Shown here: positions 9,601 through 17,319 of the stretch, in pieces | Layout of the letters: the number at the start of each line of letters is the position of its first letter | Numbering within the stretch: position 1 is the first letter of the stretch | DNA from: Paenibacillus sp. yr247 | GTDB lineage: Bacteria; Bacillota; Bacilli; Paenibacillales; NBRC-103111 | Assembly: GCF_900103825.1 (NCBI RefSeq) | Contig: NZ_FNIF01000006.1 | Coordinates: forward strand, 62,001 to 126,000 | Reading direction: 5' to 3' | DNA length: 64,000 nucleotides | Translations under genes and position numbers: made by a program | The notes under the pieces: generated by a model | Databases searched by the model: none | What the model saw: only the letters and a program-made list of their open reading frames with translations | Told to the model about the DNA's origin: nothing

Positions 9601-9846
9601 TTGACAAACTTGTCGTTTACAGACTCTAATGGCATTGCACTGGACAGTAAGGATGTCCTGGACATGAACTTCATGTACGGTCTGACATTCTCCATTCAAC
9701 ACGTAAATGGCAATGGCAATGGCGTACCTACCATTGATCAAGCAACAAGCAATGTTACAATCCCTCAAAATTTCGCAGGAACTTTTGATATTGTTGTAAC
9801 AGCACCAAGCGGTAAAACAACAACAACAGAAGTAACCGTAAAATAA
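6634..9846 (+). CDS. S-layer-like surface protein with SLH domains
   Basis: A 1070-residue secreted protein that probably forms or belongs to the crystalline surface layer. Residues 1-24 are a signal peptide ending AMA. Three SLH repeats, which bind pyruvylated secondary cell-wall polymer, span roughly residues 45-90, 105-150 and 170-220 (FSDVKADDAANGYALPYIEA is the clearest). Then come tandem Ig-like/SbsA-type beta domains, for example KAEVSFNKPVDTTKATLTLK near 245, and a Big_2-like segment (GTSTITATYVD) near 910. No LPXTG anchor. Codon choice (GCT, GTA, AAA, CGT) is much more biased than in neighbours, as in very highly expressed genes. Promoter, long leader and strong terminator make it a monocistronic unit. 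Confidence 0.9.
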   Translation: MKKSIKVITSATMIFSMFASIAMADSTTGGSASTQATSAKTSKDFTDLKDLDAATRVKFDAMISAGIFDGTTDTTFGLKEEMNRAQFAKVAALVMGLELNKDLKTSSFSDVKADDAANGYALPYIEALKAANVTDGYGEGTYNPAGKVTKEQLATFLVRVLGKDAEAKGKTGTDTTVSGWAQGYVALALELKLFPKAEGAFGGQSNATRDLLLTGAYEAKAQYVAPGKLTVTGAKATGVQKAEVSFNKPVDTTKATLTLKKGSSEIKTTAKWSDDKKTATLTLADEKLRAGEYTVSVDGLDINSVDKTSATFKAEDEVLKSVDFVTAGDTIAYSKSTVVKAKALNQYGENASFSAGSYTVYPAAAKLIKITKQDDGLLAITLDTESGGGTQGVSMVTVSVINNDQHVTASKSFKLGTKPILTKLELGEAKYSNSSNAITGKGDSATFDLNLFDQYGGNIAYDSTEFHKEDVSVVWNEYVGNNQSNQNVVTTEIEDNGNNIPRLKISLNENVDKSADYTFTVLDQAATATGKVSIRSVAVATKVEIGDFNDVIAAGDKDVYIPVIAYDASGKQLNIEDLTSDTNRERIQVNVTGANNGGKAEISDSGAHRGTIHLKNITDVSKGSVSVTLVVATPNATSTATKTFIVSDARVPDRIKEVSKPSKEYIAGSYGAFQYQVLDQYGKVMNYNIPTSGVNGNAATGGNPSTSVTYDVYLELKDAAPGAFTVTRNDGSEKAFALADGAKINKSFSNEDESNGDSFKQFNKGLRIYAGDATHVDQEATVKVSIRKKEVGAATPTVISYVEEKIKVAPTADSSTGEDWTYTMKDLGTLYDLIDSDTLLNSPTPISTDSANLYKLAAKKRVNFTVKNASGDLVAIPNNFVQNVTSSNTSAVKVAFNPNNKRWYVVGNKVGTSTITATYVDNKGKTKTATQVVKVTDDAPTIASMTADEKATVAVNKAGATTLAAVHDYVSTDAATTNTDGYGTQYSMGLTNLSFTDSNGIALDSKDVLDMNFMYGLTFSIQHVNGNGNGVPTIDQATSNVTIPQNFAGTFDIVVTAPSGKTTTTEVTVK

Positions 9847-9882
9847 TTGGATTTATCGGCAAATCTGCAACAACAGAAGTAC

Positions 9883-9912
9883 AAGAGAGGACCCTTCGGG
9901 GTCTTCTTTTAG
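9883..9912 (+). terminator. Intrinsic terminator of the S-layer gene
   Basis: A stem of about 12 bp (AAGAGAGGACCC / GGGTCTTCTTTT, two G-T pairs) closed by a TTCG tetraloop, with its 3' arm running into Ts, 37 nt after the stop codon. Confidence 0.85.
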
Positions 9913-10009
9913 TTCTATTCTAAATGTTCCACCAGTGCAAATATTTTATACGAAGGGATGTTCATGAAGGGTCAAGGATTTAGAAGCTTTTCCTATTGGA
10001 ATGACGTTG

Positions 10010-10498
10010 CTAACCCGCATTCAAATCTTTCTCAATAATTTGTGTAAGTTCGGCTGTTGCATAACGCATCTTCAATAAATAAGATGTAAAATATTCTCTT
10101 TCTTCTTGAGTAAAGGCTTCATTTACTTTGCAAACCCATTCATAATGAGGTGGCATAATTTTCTCAACGAGATTTTTTCCATTTTTGGTTAGTTTTAAAA
10201 TAACCTTGCGTCGATCTTGAGGGTGGTTTACTCTTTCCAAAAGATGTTCTTTTTCCAAACTATCAACATGTCCGGTCATCGAAGCTCGAGTTACGTTGAT
10301 TTTATTTGCTATTTCGGATGGACCCAGCGGCTCGGAACTCGTATAAAGGAAAAATAAAGTATGAAATTTTTCACGTGAAACCCCGTATGAGTAATAACGT
10401 TTATCATTTTCATTACTAATATCGTGTAGTAAGAATATAAATTTCAAGAATGTTTCGGTAAACTCAGAGGTACCCTTTATCATCTCTTCTGGAATCAT
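10010..10498 (-). CDS. MarR-family transcriptional regulator (copy 1)
   Basis: A 162-residue dimeric winged-helix regulator. The DNA-binding part is clear: GPSEIANKINVTRASMTGHV (recognition region) followed by the wing LLERVNHPQDRRKVILKLT, the most conserved MarR signature with the DRR triad. Flanking helices supply the dimer interface. AAAGGATG upstream is the ribosome site. It is about two thirds identical to the regulator at 11167 on the same strand, and the similarity continues into flanking DNA on both sides, so this is a tandem duplication. Ligand and targets unknown; the dead hydrolase between the copies may have been a target. Confidence 0.9.
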   Translation of the reverse strand: MIPEEMIKGTSEFTETFLKFIFLLHDISNENDKRYYSYGVSREKFHTLFFLYTSSEPLGPSEIANKINVTRASMTGHVDSLEKEHLLERVNHPQDRRKVILKLTKNGKNLVEKIMPPHYEWVCKVNEAFTQEEREYFTSYLLKMRYATAELTQIIEKDLNAG

Positions 10499-10596
10499 TT
10501 AACCATCATCCTTTCTATGATAAATTTTTTATATTATATATTTTTAAATAATTTTTGTCAAAATAGTATGAAAATAAATTTATTTTAAAACTGTAT

Positions 10597-10618
10597 ACAC
10601 ACACACACACACACACAC
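10597..10618. repeat. (AC)11 dinucleotide repeat
   Basis: Eleven uninterrupted AC units about 100 bp upstream of the marR copy 1 start. Such runs are rare in bacterial chromosomes and prone to slippage; it is not inside an intact reading frame. Confidence 0.95.
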
Positions 10619-10624
10619 CTCACG

Positions 10625-11115
10625 AGATAATCTCCATTATATAGGGATAACTGGTTCTCGGTTTTCTGAAAGCGCTTTAAAAATATAGCTAAGGAAAACT
10701 TCGTCACCTTCAATGGGAAGAAACCAAGCCGGCTGGATTGTTCTAGATGCCAAGCAAAGTCTTCGCCATGCAGGGAGAAGTTATCTTCTGTTAGGAAAAG
10801 ATAGCTTTTAGGGATTTGCAGGCTATATACTTTTTAAGATCTAATTTTTGCGCTAAAGGGGCTGCCGACTCAGGAGAAATAATGCTATAAAGAGCTTTAA
10901 CCGTGTTGGCGAACCATCACGGCACAATGGGAATGGAAGCATAATTGTTCTCTCATTAGAAGAAACTGCCAGTTGTTCAAATCTTTGTTGGACGGGTTGC
11001 GGTAGTTAATCGGATAAGCTCTCGCCATCCAAAGGAACAAAACTTGGTCATCAAATTGAATAAAGCTGGTATCGTATTAAAAGAGATACGGTTAATTTGG
11101 AGTGGATAGATTTTT
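10625..11115 (-). pseudogene. Relic of an alpha/beta hydrolase
   Basis: The minus strand between the two marR genes encodes hydrolase-like pieces in shifting frames: FVPLDGESLSD, QPVQQRFEQLAVSSNERTIM, then APLAQKLDLKKY, then IPKSYLFLTEDNFSLHGEDF and WHLEQSSRLG, matching the C-terminal part of small esterase-type alpha/beta hydrolases (the IPKSYLYxTED strand is the clearest). Several stops and frameshifts make it dead, and the N-terminal nucleophile part is absent. It was presumably transcribed with, or controlled by, an adjacent MarR regulator. Confidence 0.5.
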
Positions 11116-11166
11116 TGCTAATAGCATGGAGGGATGTTCATTTATATTGGACAAACGTTGCTAACC

Positions 11167-11646
11167 CTATTTCAAATCTTTCCCCTTAATTAAATGAAGT
11201 TCGGCTAATATATTACGCATCTTCAACAAATAATATATAAAAGATTTTCTTTCTTCTTCAGTATAGACTTGATTTACTTTGCTAACCAACTCAAAATGAC
11301 GCGGTATAATTTTCTCAACTAGATCTCTTCCTTTTTCGGTTATCTTTAAAATAACCTTGCGTCGATCTTGAGGGTGGTTTACCCTTTCCAAAAATTGGGC
11401 TTTTTCCAAACCATCAATAAGTCCGGTCATCGAAGCTCGAGTTACGTTGATTTTATCTGCGATTTCGGATGGACTTAACTCGGAAACCGTATAAAGGAAA
11501 AACATAATGTGAAATCTTTCAGTTGAAAGCCCATATGAGGCAAAACGTTTATCGTTTTCATTATGAATATCGTGTACTAATAACGTAAATTCAATGAATT
11601 GTTCGATAAAATCACGGGTTTCCATTAACATTTCTTTTGAGAACAT
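11167..11646 (-). CDS. MarR-family transcriptional regulator (copy 2)
   Basis: A 159-residue paralogue of the regulator at 10010, with the same winged helix (SPSEIADKINVTRASMTGLI, then FLERVNHPQDRRKVILKIT). The DNA coding the wing is nearly identical in the two genes, and both have a TTTGTCAAAA motif in the region upstream of the start and GGATGTTCAT plus GTTGCTAACCC at the 3' side, so the duplicated unit is about 600 bp and includes the control region. Differences cluster in the N-terminal and last helices, where MarR ligands and partners bind, which suggests the copies have diverged in what they sense. Confidence 0.9.
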   Translation of the reverse strand: MFSKEMLMETRDFIEQFIEFTLLVHDIHNENDKRFASYGLSTERFHIMFFLYTVSELSPSEIADKINVTRASMTGLIDGLEKAQFLERVNHPQDRRKVILKITEKGRDLVEKIIPRHFELVSKVNQVYTEEERKSFIYYLLKMRNILAELHLIKGKDLK

Positions 11647-11843
11647 CTAATCATCAACCTTTCTGCGATAGCCCCTTTTGTTGATTATATTATTATGAAT
11701 TGTATTTGTCAAAACAATATCGTTCATTAATCTTATCTGAATGTTCATAATATTCTGTCTTTATTAAATCCAAGCACGAAAAAATCCTTTACAATGGAAT
11801 GGCAGGTAGTTCCTGTCCATAATCCACTGAAAAGGATCAGCGC

Positions 11844-12755
11844 ATGGATGAGGATACCCTATTTTCTTCATTTGGTAAATGGCTTGAGCCAATTTGTTTA
11901 AAAACGTTCAAAGAACGCATTGCCGAAGTGCAGCAAGTTAAGTATGTGAAAAAGCTGACGACTCCAGCTTACCTCAAGCTGTTTCTTCATGCTCAGCTTC
12001 AGCAACGCGATGTTTTACGAGAAATAGCAGACGATGTTTTATCGGAAGAATTTCAAAAGGAACTTGGGCTTGAATCCATTTCGGCATCGCAATTAACTCG
12101 CAAACATAATCAGGTAGAGTCAACTTTACTCGAGCAGATTTTTGCAGATCTTTAAAAGAAGCAAGTGCCACAAAATACCGAAATGACTTCAAAATCATCG
12201 ATTCAACCACAATTGGACTTTGCTTGCAGAAGTACAAGTGGGCTGTCTTTCGAAAGACAAAAGCAGGCATCAAAATACACTTGCGTCTGGTCTTTGTGAG
12301 CGAACATGATGTTATTCCCGAAAAAGCCATCTTGACACCAGCTAAAAAAATGATCGCACTCAGATGGATGCACTCATCGATGAAGCAGGAGCTACCTACG
12401 TCTTCGACCGTGGATATGTCGATTACGCGGCGTTTGACCGTTACTGCGATACAGGTATTTTCTTCGTTTCCAGGCTGAAGAAAAATGCGAGACCTTCTTC
12501 AAATGGATGAAGCAACATATCCGAATCAAGTCGTTTTATGGAACAAGTGAACAAGCTGTCATGAATCAAGTCTGGATCGAGCTCATCTCATTTTGCTTGC
12601 TTGTTTTAATCAAACAAGAAACAGGAACGACTCACACTCTGTTAACTTTGTACCGCTGGTTAAAAGCATTGCTTTGGAAGCCATCAAGTAGATGGCTAGA
12701 TCACATTCAAAGACAGCCTAGTCGTACTTCTCAAGGTCGGAAGACGAGATGTTAA
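11844..12755 (+). mobile_element. Broken IS4-type transposase gene
   Basis: A DDE transposase in pieces. The first ORF (11844-12155) is the N-terminal region (DUF4372-like, EEFQKELGLESISASQLTRK). After a stop at 12153 the same frame-family continues as IIDSTTIGLCLQKYKWAVF, with D of IDSTT as the first catalytic aspartate, and then, after a frameshift, as GATYVFDRGYVDYAAFDRYC with the second (FDRGYVD). The C-terminal part (WIELISFCLLVLIKQETGT) is in another frame. The stretch between the second Asp and the C-terminus is too short for an intact enzyme, so there is also an internal deletion. Not mobile. Element ends are not clear. Confidence 0.8.
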
Positions 12756-13169
12756 TGATAATTCCCATATAATTACCAAATGGACAGAGCTACCTTTAAT
12801 GGGAGATCGACTCTTTGGTTCTAGAGTCAAGTTTTAAATTCAGAATATTTCGGTAAAACGATATTGATTGTATATCTCTTGCTATCTAAGGTTTATGCAA
12901 CGCTAGTGTTGTCAGAATAATATTAAAATATATAGTGTAAACTGTTTGCTCTTACGAGAGGATTTTCGTTATAAAAGGAGAAAAAAGTTTGTTATTTTAA
13001 GGAAACGAGAGCTAAAATGTGTGCTATTTTACAGATTCGCGGTGAATTCAGTTCGAAAATGGTAAGGAGGGGTTTCTCGATAAGTAAAGTAGGGGGACAG
13101 TATATTGTACTTTACCGAAAATTTATAAAAACGGCATAATATGATCGCAGCAGACCGGAGGCATTTTAC
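12756..13169. other. Non-coding stretch after the IS4 relic, with an inverted repeat
   Basis: No credible gene. It holds a perfect 8-bp inverted repeat, GTAAAGTA (13084-13091) and TACTTTAC (13108-13115), separated by 16 nt, shortly before the ORF at 13170. Confidence 0.5.
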
Positions 13170-13415
13170 ATGTCAGTTTCCCCTATTGAGGTTGGTGACC
13201 TGCTTTTTTTCGCTAGTGAATTTGACGAAATATATTCAACTAAACGGGTACGATATCTTGATGAACAAACCATCTTCGTAATCCAGCCCCCAAAGCAGAC
13301 CGAGGATCCGAAGGTTCCGAGTGTTTGCTTTGGGGAAACAAGCACCGCGCGTAGAAAGCATTCAACCTATCGTTCCCACCCCTGGTCCCGATCCTTCTGC
13401 TGGTTCTTCGCCTGA
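13170..13415 (+). CDS. Small ORF of unknown function, probably truncated
   Basis: An 81-codon ORF with a convincing ribosome site (GGAGG, 10 nt before the ATG). The first ~50 residues (VGDLLFFASEFDEIYSTKR, then DEQTIFVIQPPK) look like real protein with a beta-strand pattern that recalls the N-terminal domain of YcgR/PilZ proteins, but that resemblance is weak. From about residue 55 the composition turns arginine- and tryptophan-rich, unlike the first part, because the frame runs antisense through another gene scrap (13355-13530). I read it as the 5' end of a gene whose remainder has been lost. Confidence 0.35.
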   Translation: MSVSPIEVGDLLFFASEFDEIYSTKRVRYLDEQTIFVIQPPKQTEDPKVPSVCFGETSTARRKHSTYRSHPWSRSFCWFFA

Positions 13416-13530
13416 TTCCTCATGCGCTGTTTAAATTCTTCCTGCTGCATCTGACCGCGTTCTCGGTTAATCTCCTGATAGGCTCGATAAACAGCTTTAA
13501 ACGCCCCTTGCAAAATAGATAGTTCACTTT
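13355..13530 (-). pseudogene. C-terminal fragment of an unidentified protein
   Basis: The minus strand reads ILQGAFKAVYRAYQEINRE, GQMQQEEFKQRMRNQAKNQQ and ends KDRDQGWER-stop, a highly charged helical tail with clear coding character, but no start and no upstream continuation. The protein family was not recognised. Confidence 0.35.
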
Positions 13531-13588
13531 GTACTCTTGGAAAATGTTATGAACCGCTTTCTGAAGGTTTTTGTTGAAAAGGGGTTAC

Positions 13589-13711
13589 ATGTCGATAAAG
13601 ATAATGGTGAAACCAGATTCAGGACTGATTGAAACTGTCGATTATGTTAAACTTGCAAATGGGTGGTTTCGCCCAATGTATGGATTATGGAATCCGAATA
13701 TTACATTTTAA
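13589..13711 (+). CDS. Possible 40-residue small protein
   Basis: ATG with AAAGGGG a few bases upstream, then a compact frame whose product (SIKIMVKPDSGLIETVDY... GWFRPMYGLWNPN) looks like translated protein rather than random sequence. It could be a small protein or the debris of a longer gene. The 370 bp that follow, up to 14020, hold nothing I can assign. Confidence 0.3.
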   Translation: MSIKIMVKPDSGLIETVDYVKLANGWFRPMYGLWNPNITF

Positions 13712-14027
13712 CTTGGCTCTAGCAGATTAATTGGTATAGAGCTTGAAAAGTGTAGACGGATAGCGTAAGAGTGTTTAAACGGTTATGAGGACATCTGCCT
13801 CCCGTTCTTGCTTCAAGATTCGTCGATTAAAAATCTGATGTAACTATTTACACCGGCACCTATATTACGTCGGACGGGTCCATATTCAAACTCAGATATT
13901 TATAACTCTTTTCTTCTAAAGGTTATTCCGAATTATGGCATCGCCTTGCATGGAGTTTAGTGAGCTAAAGTAAATAATCCAATGCTTGCGGAGATGACGC
14001 GTAAGGCCAAGTCATAAATGCTATAGA

Positions 14028-14077
14028 AAAAAATCGCCATCCTCGTGACCCTTTACGGAAGAGGATGGCGATTTTTT
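14028..14077. terminator. Bidirectional terminator
   Basis: A perfect 17-bp stem, AAAAAATCGCCATCCTC (14028-14044) and its complement (14061-14077), with a 16-base loop. It ends the minus-strand unit whose last gene stops at 14084. Confidence 0.9.
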
Positions 14078-14083
14078 AAAGTG

Positions 14084-14404
14084 TTAACGTTCTACAATAA
14101 CATCAGCGCTGAAACTACGGGATGGATCATCCCAGTTGAGTTTCACGAGCAGCCGATCTGCACGGAACGAATAATACGAAGACAAGTATACGGAGACAGC
14201 ATCAATCACTTCTTGCTGATTTAAATGGTGCTGCCGACCGTAAATCTGACCTTTGGCCGAGAATCCGTAACGCTCCTCAAAAGAAATCCGCACATCATGG
14301 ACATTTTGCGGAGCACTTCCTTCTACTCGGCCATTATTGTCTTGGGAAGCAATATACACATGAACCGCATCTAAAACGTCTTGTTCATCAAGAAAAATGT
14401 TCAT
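14084..14404 (-). CDS. YxcD/DUF2653 family protein
   Basis: A 106-residue soluble protein of the DUF2653 (YxcD) family, function unknown. Two related segments are visible, ILDEQDVLDAVHVYIA-like at the start and LNQQEVIDAVSVYLSSYY in the middle, each a helix followed by strand-rich sequence, so the fold may be an internal duplication. It starts 3 nt after the stop of the Ser/Gly-rich secreted protein and is the last gene before the terminator at 14028, so the two form an operon. Confidence 0.8.
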   Translation of the reverse strand: MNIFLDEQDVLDAVHVYIASQDNNGRVEGSAPQNVHDVRISFEERYGFSAKGQIYGRQHHLNQQEVIDAVSVYLSSYYSFRADRLLVKLNWDDPSRSFSADVIVER

Positions 14405-14407
14405 TGC

Positions 14408-15052
14408 TTAGTAGCTCCTTCTTCTAAAAGTTCGGACAACTGCCATGATTATAGCAATAACGGCGATGAAAAGAATGATATCCAGTATTATGGAGAAGAA
14501 CGAGAACGACTGGTTTACATAACCTCCACCCGCAGTTGGATAAAAACCTCCCCAAGGATGCAGCATCGATCCTAAAAATGTTCCGGCAGCGAAAGCTCCT
14601 GCCATCGGCCAAATCGAGCTGCCAACGCGTGAACCAGCGGGGACCGATGAGGAATACGTGTTGTTGTTGTAATACGTACGACCCGTATTCGGATTCACGT
14701 TGCTACCATTTGTAACATTGGAAGAAGGCCGCTGATAGCCAGTGCTATTGGAAGAATTGCTTGAACTGCTTCCTGAGTTGGACATGCTTGGAACCGTCGA
14801 TTTGCTAGAGGACCCACCGCTAAAACCGGAAGAATTCGTCGAGTTAGACGAGCTTCCACTATCCGATGTACTCGGAGACGTCCTACTACTCGAGCCTCCG
14901 CTGAAAGTTGAATTTGATTTAGAGCCTGTTGAGAAAGAGCCTGATCTAGAAGATGTGCTAGGCGAGCTGCCTTTCGCATCCGCTATGGATATATTAGCTG
15001 TACTCGCTAATAATAAAATAGCCGTCACTACGGCGATAAATTTGGTTTTCAT
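14408..15052 (-). CDS. Secreted serine/glycine-rich protein with a C-terminal membrane helix
   Basis: A 214-residue protein with a signal peptide (MKTKFIAVVTAILLLASTAN..., cleavage near ADA), a ~110-residue low-complexity region dominated by Ser, Gly, Asn and Thr, a middle glycine-rich segment (AGAFAAGTFLGSMLHPWGG), and a C-terminal membrane helix followed by RTFRRRSY. The topology suggests a flexible extracellular region tethered to the membrane. The ATG at 15052 is chosen over an in-frame start at 15130: it has AGGTGG upstream and puts the signal peptide at the N-terminus. The low-complexity region is encoded by varied codons, not by a simple DNA repeat. Function unknown. Confidence 0.75.
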   Translation of the reverse strand: MKTKFIAVVTAILLLASTANISIADAKGSSPSTSSRSGSFSTGSKSNSTFSGGSSSRTSPSTSDSGSSSNSTNSSGFSGGSSSKSTVPSMSNSGSSSSNSSNSTGYQRPSSNVTNGSNVNPNTGRTYYNNNTYSSSVPAGSRVGSSIWPMAGAFAAGTFLGSMLHPWGGFYPTAGGGYVNQSFSFFSIILDIILFIAVIAIIMAVVRTFRRRSY

Positions 15053-15130
15053 TTTACAATCCACCTTTACTTTTATGTCTTGTTCAATCGTATACCTATA
15101 TATACGAGTTTGTAAATCAATATGTTTCAA

Positions 15131-15648
15131 ATTAAAAACTTCGACTGCTAAGAAAAAAATTCAGACAACTTTTCAGCTGTCTGACTTCTGGTCGGCTCTC
15201 ATTCATCGTGAACACGGTTCAGGAACATATTGGTCAAAGCCGTTGGAAAGTACGTGAACTCATCATTGGTGAACGCTTAGGAAAACGTCCATCGCTACCG
15301 GATAATCTACAGCCAGAAGCAGCGGATTCATCGAGACTGCTTCGCGTAAAAGAACAAAAGCACGAAGAGAGAACAGAAAAACAGGCTCCTACTGTCTCCT
15401 TTCGAGCCGTTGGAAGAGGCACAGGATCATGGTTGAGTTGAAGCGCTGATTTTTGCGCTTGATGGATGGCAAACGGGTGCAAGAGTTGAAGATTTGGGTT
15501 GCGGCGGGCGATCCCTTATTTATTATACTAAAGTAAAAGCAGTTTAGTTGAAGAAGGAATGTTGGTTTAAGAAGCCCAAAGTAAAGGATGAGTTTTTTAA
15601 TCCCTTCGTTTAGGTGCATCTCCAAATGAAAACAGGTGGTCCTTTCAC
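15131..15648. other. Stretch without an assignable gene
   Basis: The plus strand has a 77-codon ORF (15208-15441) beginning MNTVQEHIGQSRWKVRELII, which reads like a coding scrap, and the following bases continue in another frame as ALIFALDGWQTGARVEDLG. I could not identify the source; it is probably debris of a mobile element or plasmid gene. Confidence 0.3.
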
Positions 15649-16026
15649 CTATTTATCTTCTCTTAATAAATAATCATTTCCATCTTGATCTTTAAATGAG
15701 AACATTGTTCCAAATGGCATTCTTAACATTTCCTCTACTTTTACGCCATTTTGTTTCATTTTCTCATAAGCAGATTCTATATCAGTTGTGCTGAGAAGAA
15801 TGGATGGATGTGCAATTTTAGATGGATCATGTTGTTCCATTGCTGACTTAGAATAAAGAACTAAAGTGGTAAATTCGGCCTCACTTGGTCCGACTTCTAT
15901 CCATGAAAAGTCTGGTCCCATAGGTTGTTCCACTTTTAAAACAAAGCCGACTTTATTTAACCAAAAATCTTTTGCCTGTTCTTGATCTTGCACATATACA
16001 GTAATTTTTCCAATTTTATTAATCAT
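15649..16026 (-). CDS. VOC-fold (glyoxalase/bleomycin-resistance-like) protein
   Basis: A 125-residue protein of the vicinal-oxygen-chelate superfamily, made of two beta-alpha-beta-beta-beta units. The first unit starts IGKITVYVQDQEQAKDFWLN, with the second around STTDIESAYEKMKQNGVKV and the closing strand MFSFKDQDGNDYLL. Members act as metal-dependent lyases, dioxygenases or binding proteins; His in the first strand, the usual metal ligand, is replaced by Ile-Thr here, so a glyoxalase I activity is unlikely. The ATG at 16026 is preferred over 16074 because AAAGGAG lies 8 nt upstream. Confidence 0.82.
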   Translation of the reverse strand: MINKIGKITVYVQDQEQAKDFWLNKVGFVLKVEQPMGPDFSWIEVGPSEAEFTTLVLYSKSAMEQHDPSKIAHPSILLSTTDIESAYEKMKQNGVKVEEMLRMPFGTMFSFKDQDGNDYLLREDK

Positions 16027-16175
16027 CGTAAATCTCCTTTTAATAAACAAGTTATATAAAAATAAGTTTATCAACCCAATACAGCAAAAGCAATTTTTCG
16101 TTTATTGTTTATTAATTAAAAAATTATGTATATCCTTCATTGTCTTAGAATCAGAACAACAAAAGAGTTAAAAAA

Positions 16176-16207
16176 AACGAGCCTCCAGAATCCTTCTAAG
16201 GCCCGTT
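16176..16207 (-). terminator. Probable terminator on the minus strand
   Basis: On the minus strand AACGGGCC pairs with GGCTCGTT (one G-T pair) and is followed by eight Ts. It lies downstream of the YitT-family gene and before the VOC gene. The ~320 bp between it and the yitT stop hold no gene I can support. Confidence 0.55.
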
Positions 16208-16530
16208 TCGCGTTCATGGAGACATATTTGTATCTCTTAAATTCTTTGTTTTTTCCAAAAACACTACTTTTGCAGCGGTCTCCTGTTGGTGCTTACTCTT
16301 TAATACATTTGATTTTTGAGCAATATTACATTAGTCCATCCCAATTTCCCCATATACACCCATGGCATTTCATAGGTTGTTTTTTCTTTCTCTCTGAATG
16401 ATCAGGAGGGGTCAATATCTATAAATAATCGTTGAATGCCCTTGTAAAGGGATTACCGGTATTATTTCATTAATTTGATTACCATCCAAAGAAGGAAGGA
16501 GTTCAATTCTTTCCCAACTGTCTTTCATGG

Positions 16531-17109
16531 TCATTTCATCGAACACAGGCCAGTCGCAACACCACCTGCAGTTATTGTAAGGATTGAAAGAACAAAGGTT
16601 TCCGCTGAAAGGAGTAAACCGCCAATGCAAATAATAATCCCATCAATAACAAAAATAAATACTCCTACATTGATAATGACCAATTTTGAAAGAAATTGTG
16701 CGAGTAGATCCGTGCCCCCGGTGCTTGTTTCATACCGTAACATAATTCCAATTCCGGTTCCGACGATAAAACCGCCGATAACAGAACTACTAAATGGTGT
16801 TAACTCAATATAATGCAAAAAACGATCCTGGAAAGGCTCCAATATATCTATAAATAAAGAAGAAGTTATTAACCCATATACACTGTTGTAAAAGATGTCC
16901 CGGTAATAAAACCATGCTAACGTAAAAATAGGAATGCTGCTCAAGATCATAATAAGTCCGACTTTGACTCCAGATAAATAATTGATAATAAGAGCTATAC
17001 CAATAACCCCTCCGTCCAAGACCTTAAAGGGCATAAGGAAAAAATTGATGCCGATTGCGATAAACAAGTTTCCCAATAAAATCGCAATTATTTTATTTAT
17101 TGATGGCAA
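16531..17109 (-). CDS. YitT-family membrane protein (short form)
   Basis: A 192-residue membrane protein of the YitT/DUF161 family, function unknown. Five or six helices are visible; typical patches are IGINFFLMPFKVLDGGVIGI in the first two helices and RYETSTGGTDLLAQFLSK before the fourth. Longer relatives carry a C-terminal DUF2179 domain that is absent here; the protein ends GGVATGLCSMK, so it is the short form, and I see no DUF2179 sequence downstream that would mark a truncation. Transcribed alone, divergently from the amidase gene at 17320. Confidence 0.8.
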   Translation of the reverse strand: MPSINKIIAILLGNLFIAIGINFFLMPFKVLDGGVIGIALIINYLSGVKVGLIMILSSIPIFTLAWFYYRDIFYNSVYGLITSSLFIDILEPFQDRFLHYIELTPFSSSVIGGFIVGTGIGIMLRYETSTGGTDLLAQFLSKLVIINVGVFIFVIDGIIICIGGLLLSAETFVLSILTITAGGVATGLCSMK

Positions 17110-17319
17110 ATAAAACCAGCTCCTATAAAAGGCATGTCTGATTTATATGCCGATAACAGTCAAAGAATCCCATAGGCCGGATTTATTGTCTTTTGGTTTG
17201 ACTTACTTGGCAATGGCGAGAAATCAGTTAATTCAGTTTTCATGGATAAGATTGATTGGTAAACGTTAAAATAGGAAGATGTTCTAATCTTTAGTCCAAT
17301 GGAGGTATATGTTGCTGTC

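Noticed and set aside
11715-12866. A 10-bp inverted repeat CAATATCGTT / AACGATATTG bracketing the IS4 relic
   Set aside because: The left copy lies in the duplicated marR control region, so it is host sequence; no target duplication was found. Probably chance.
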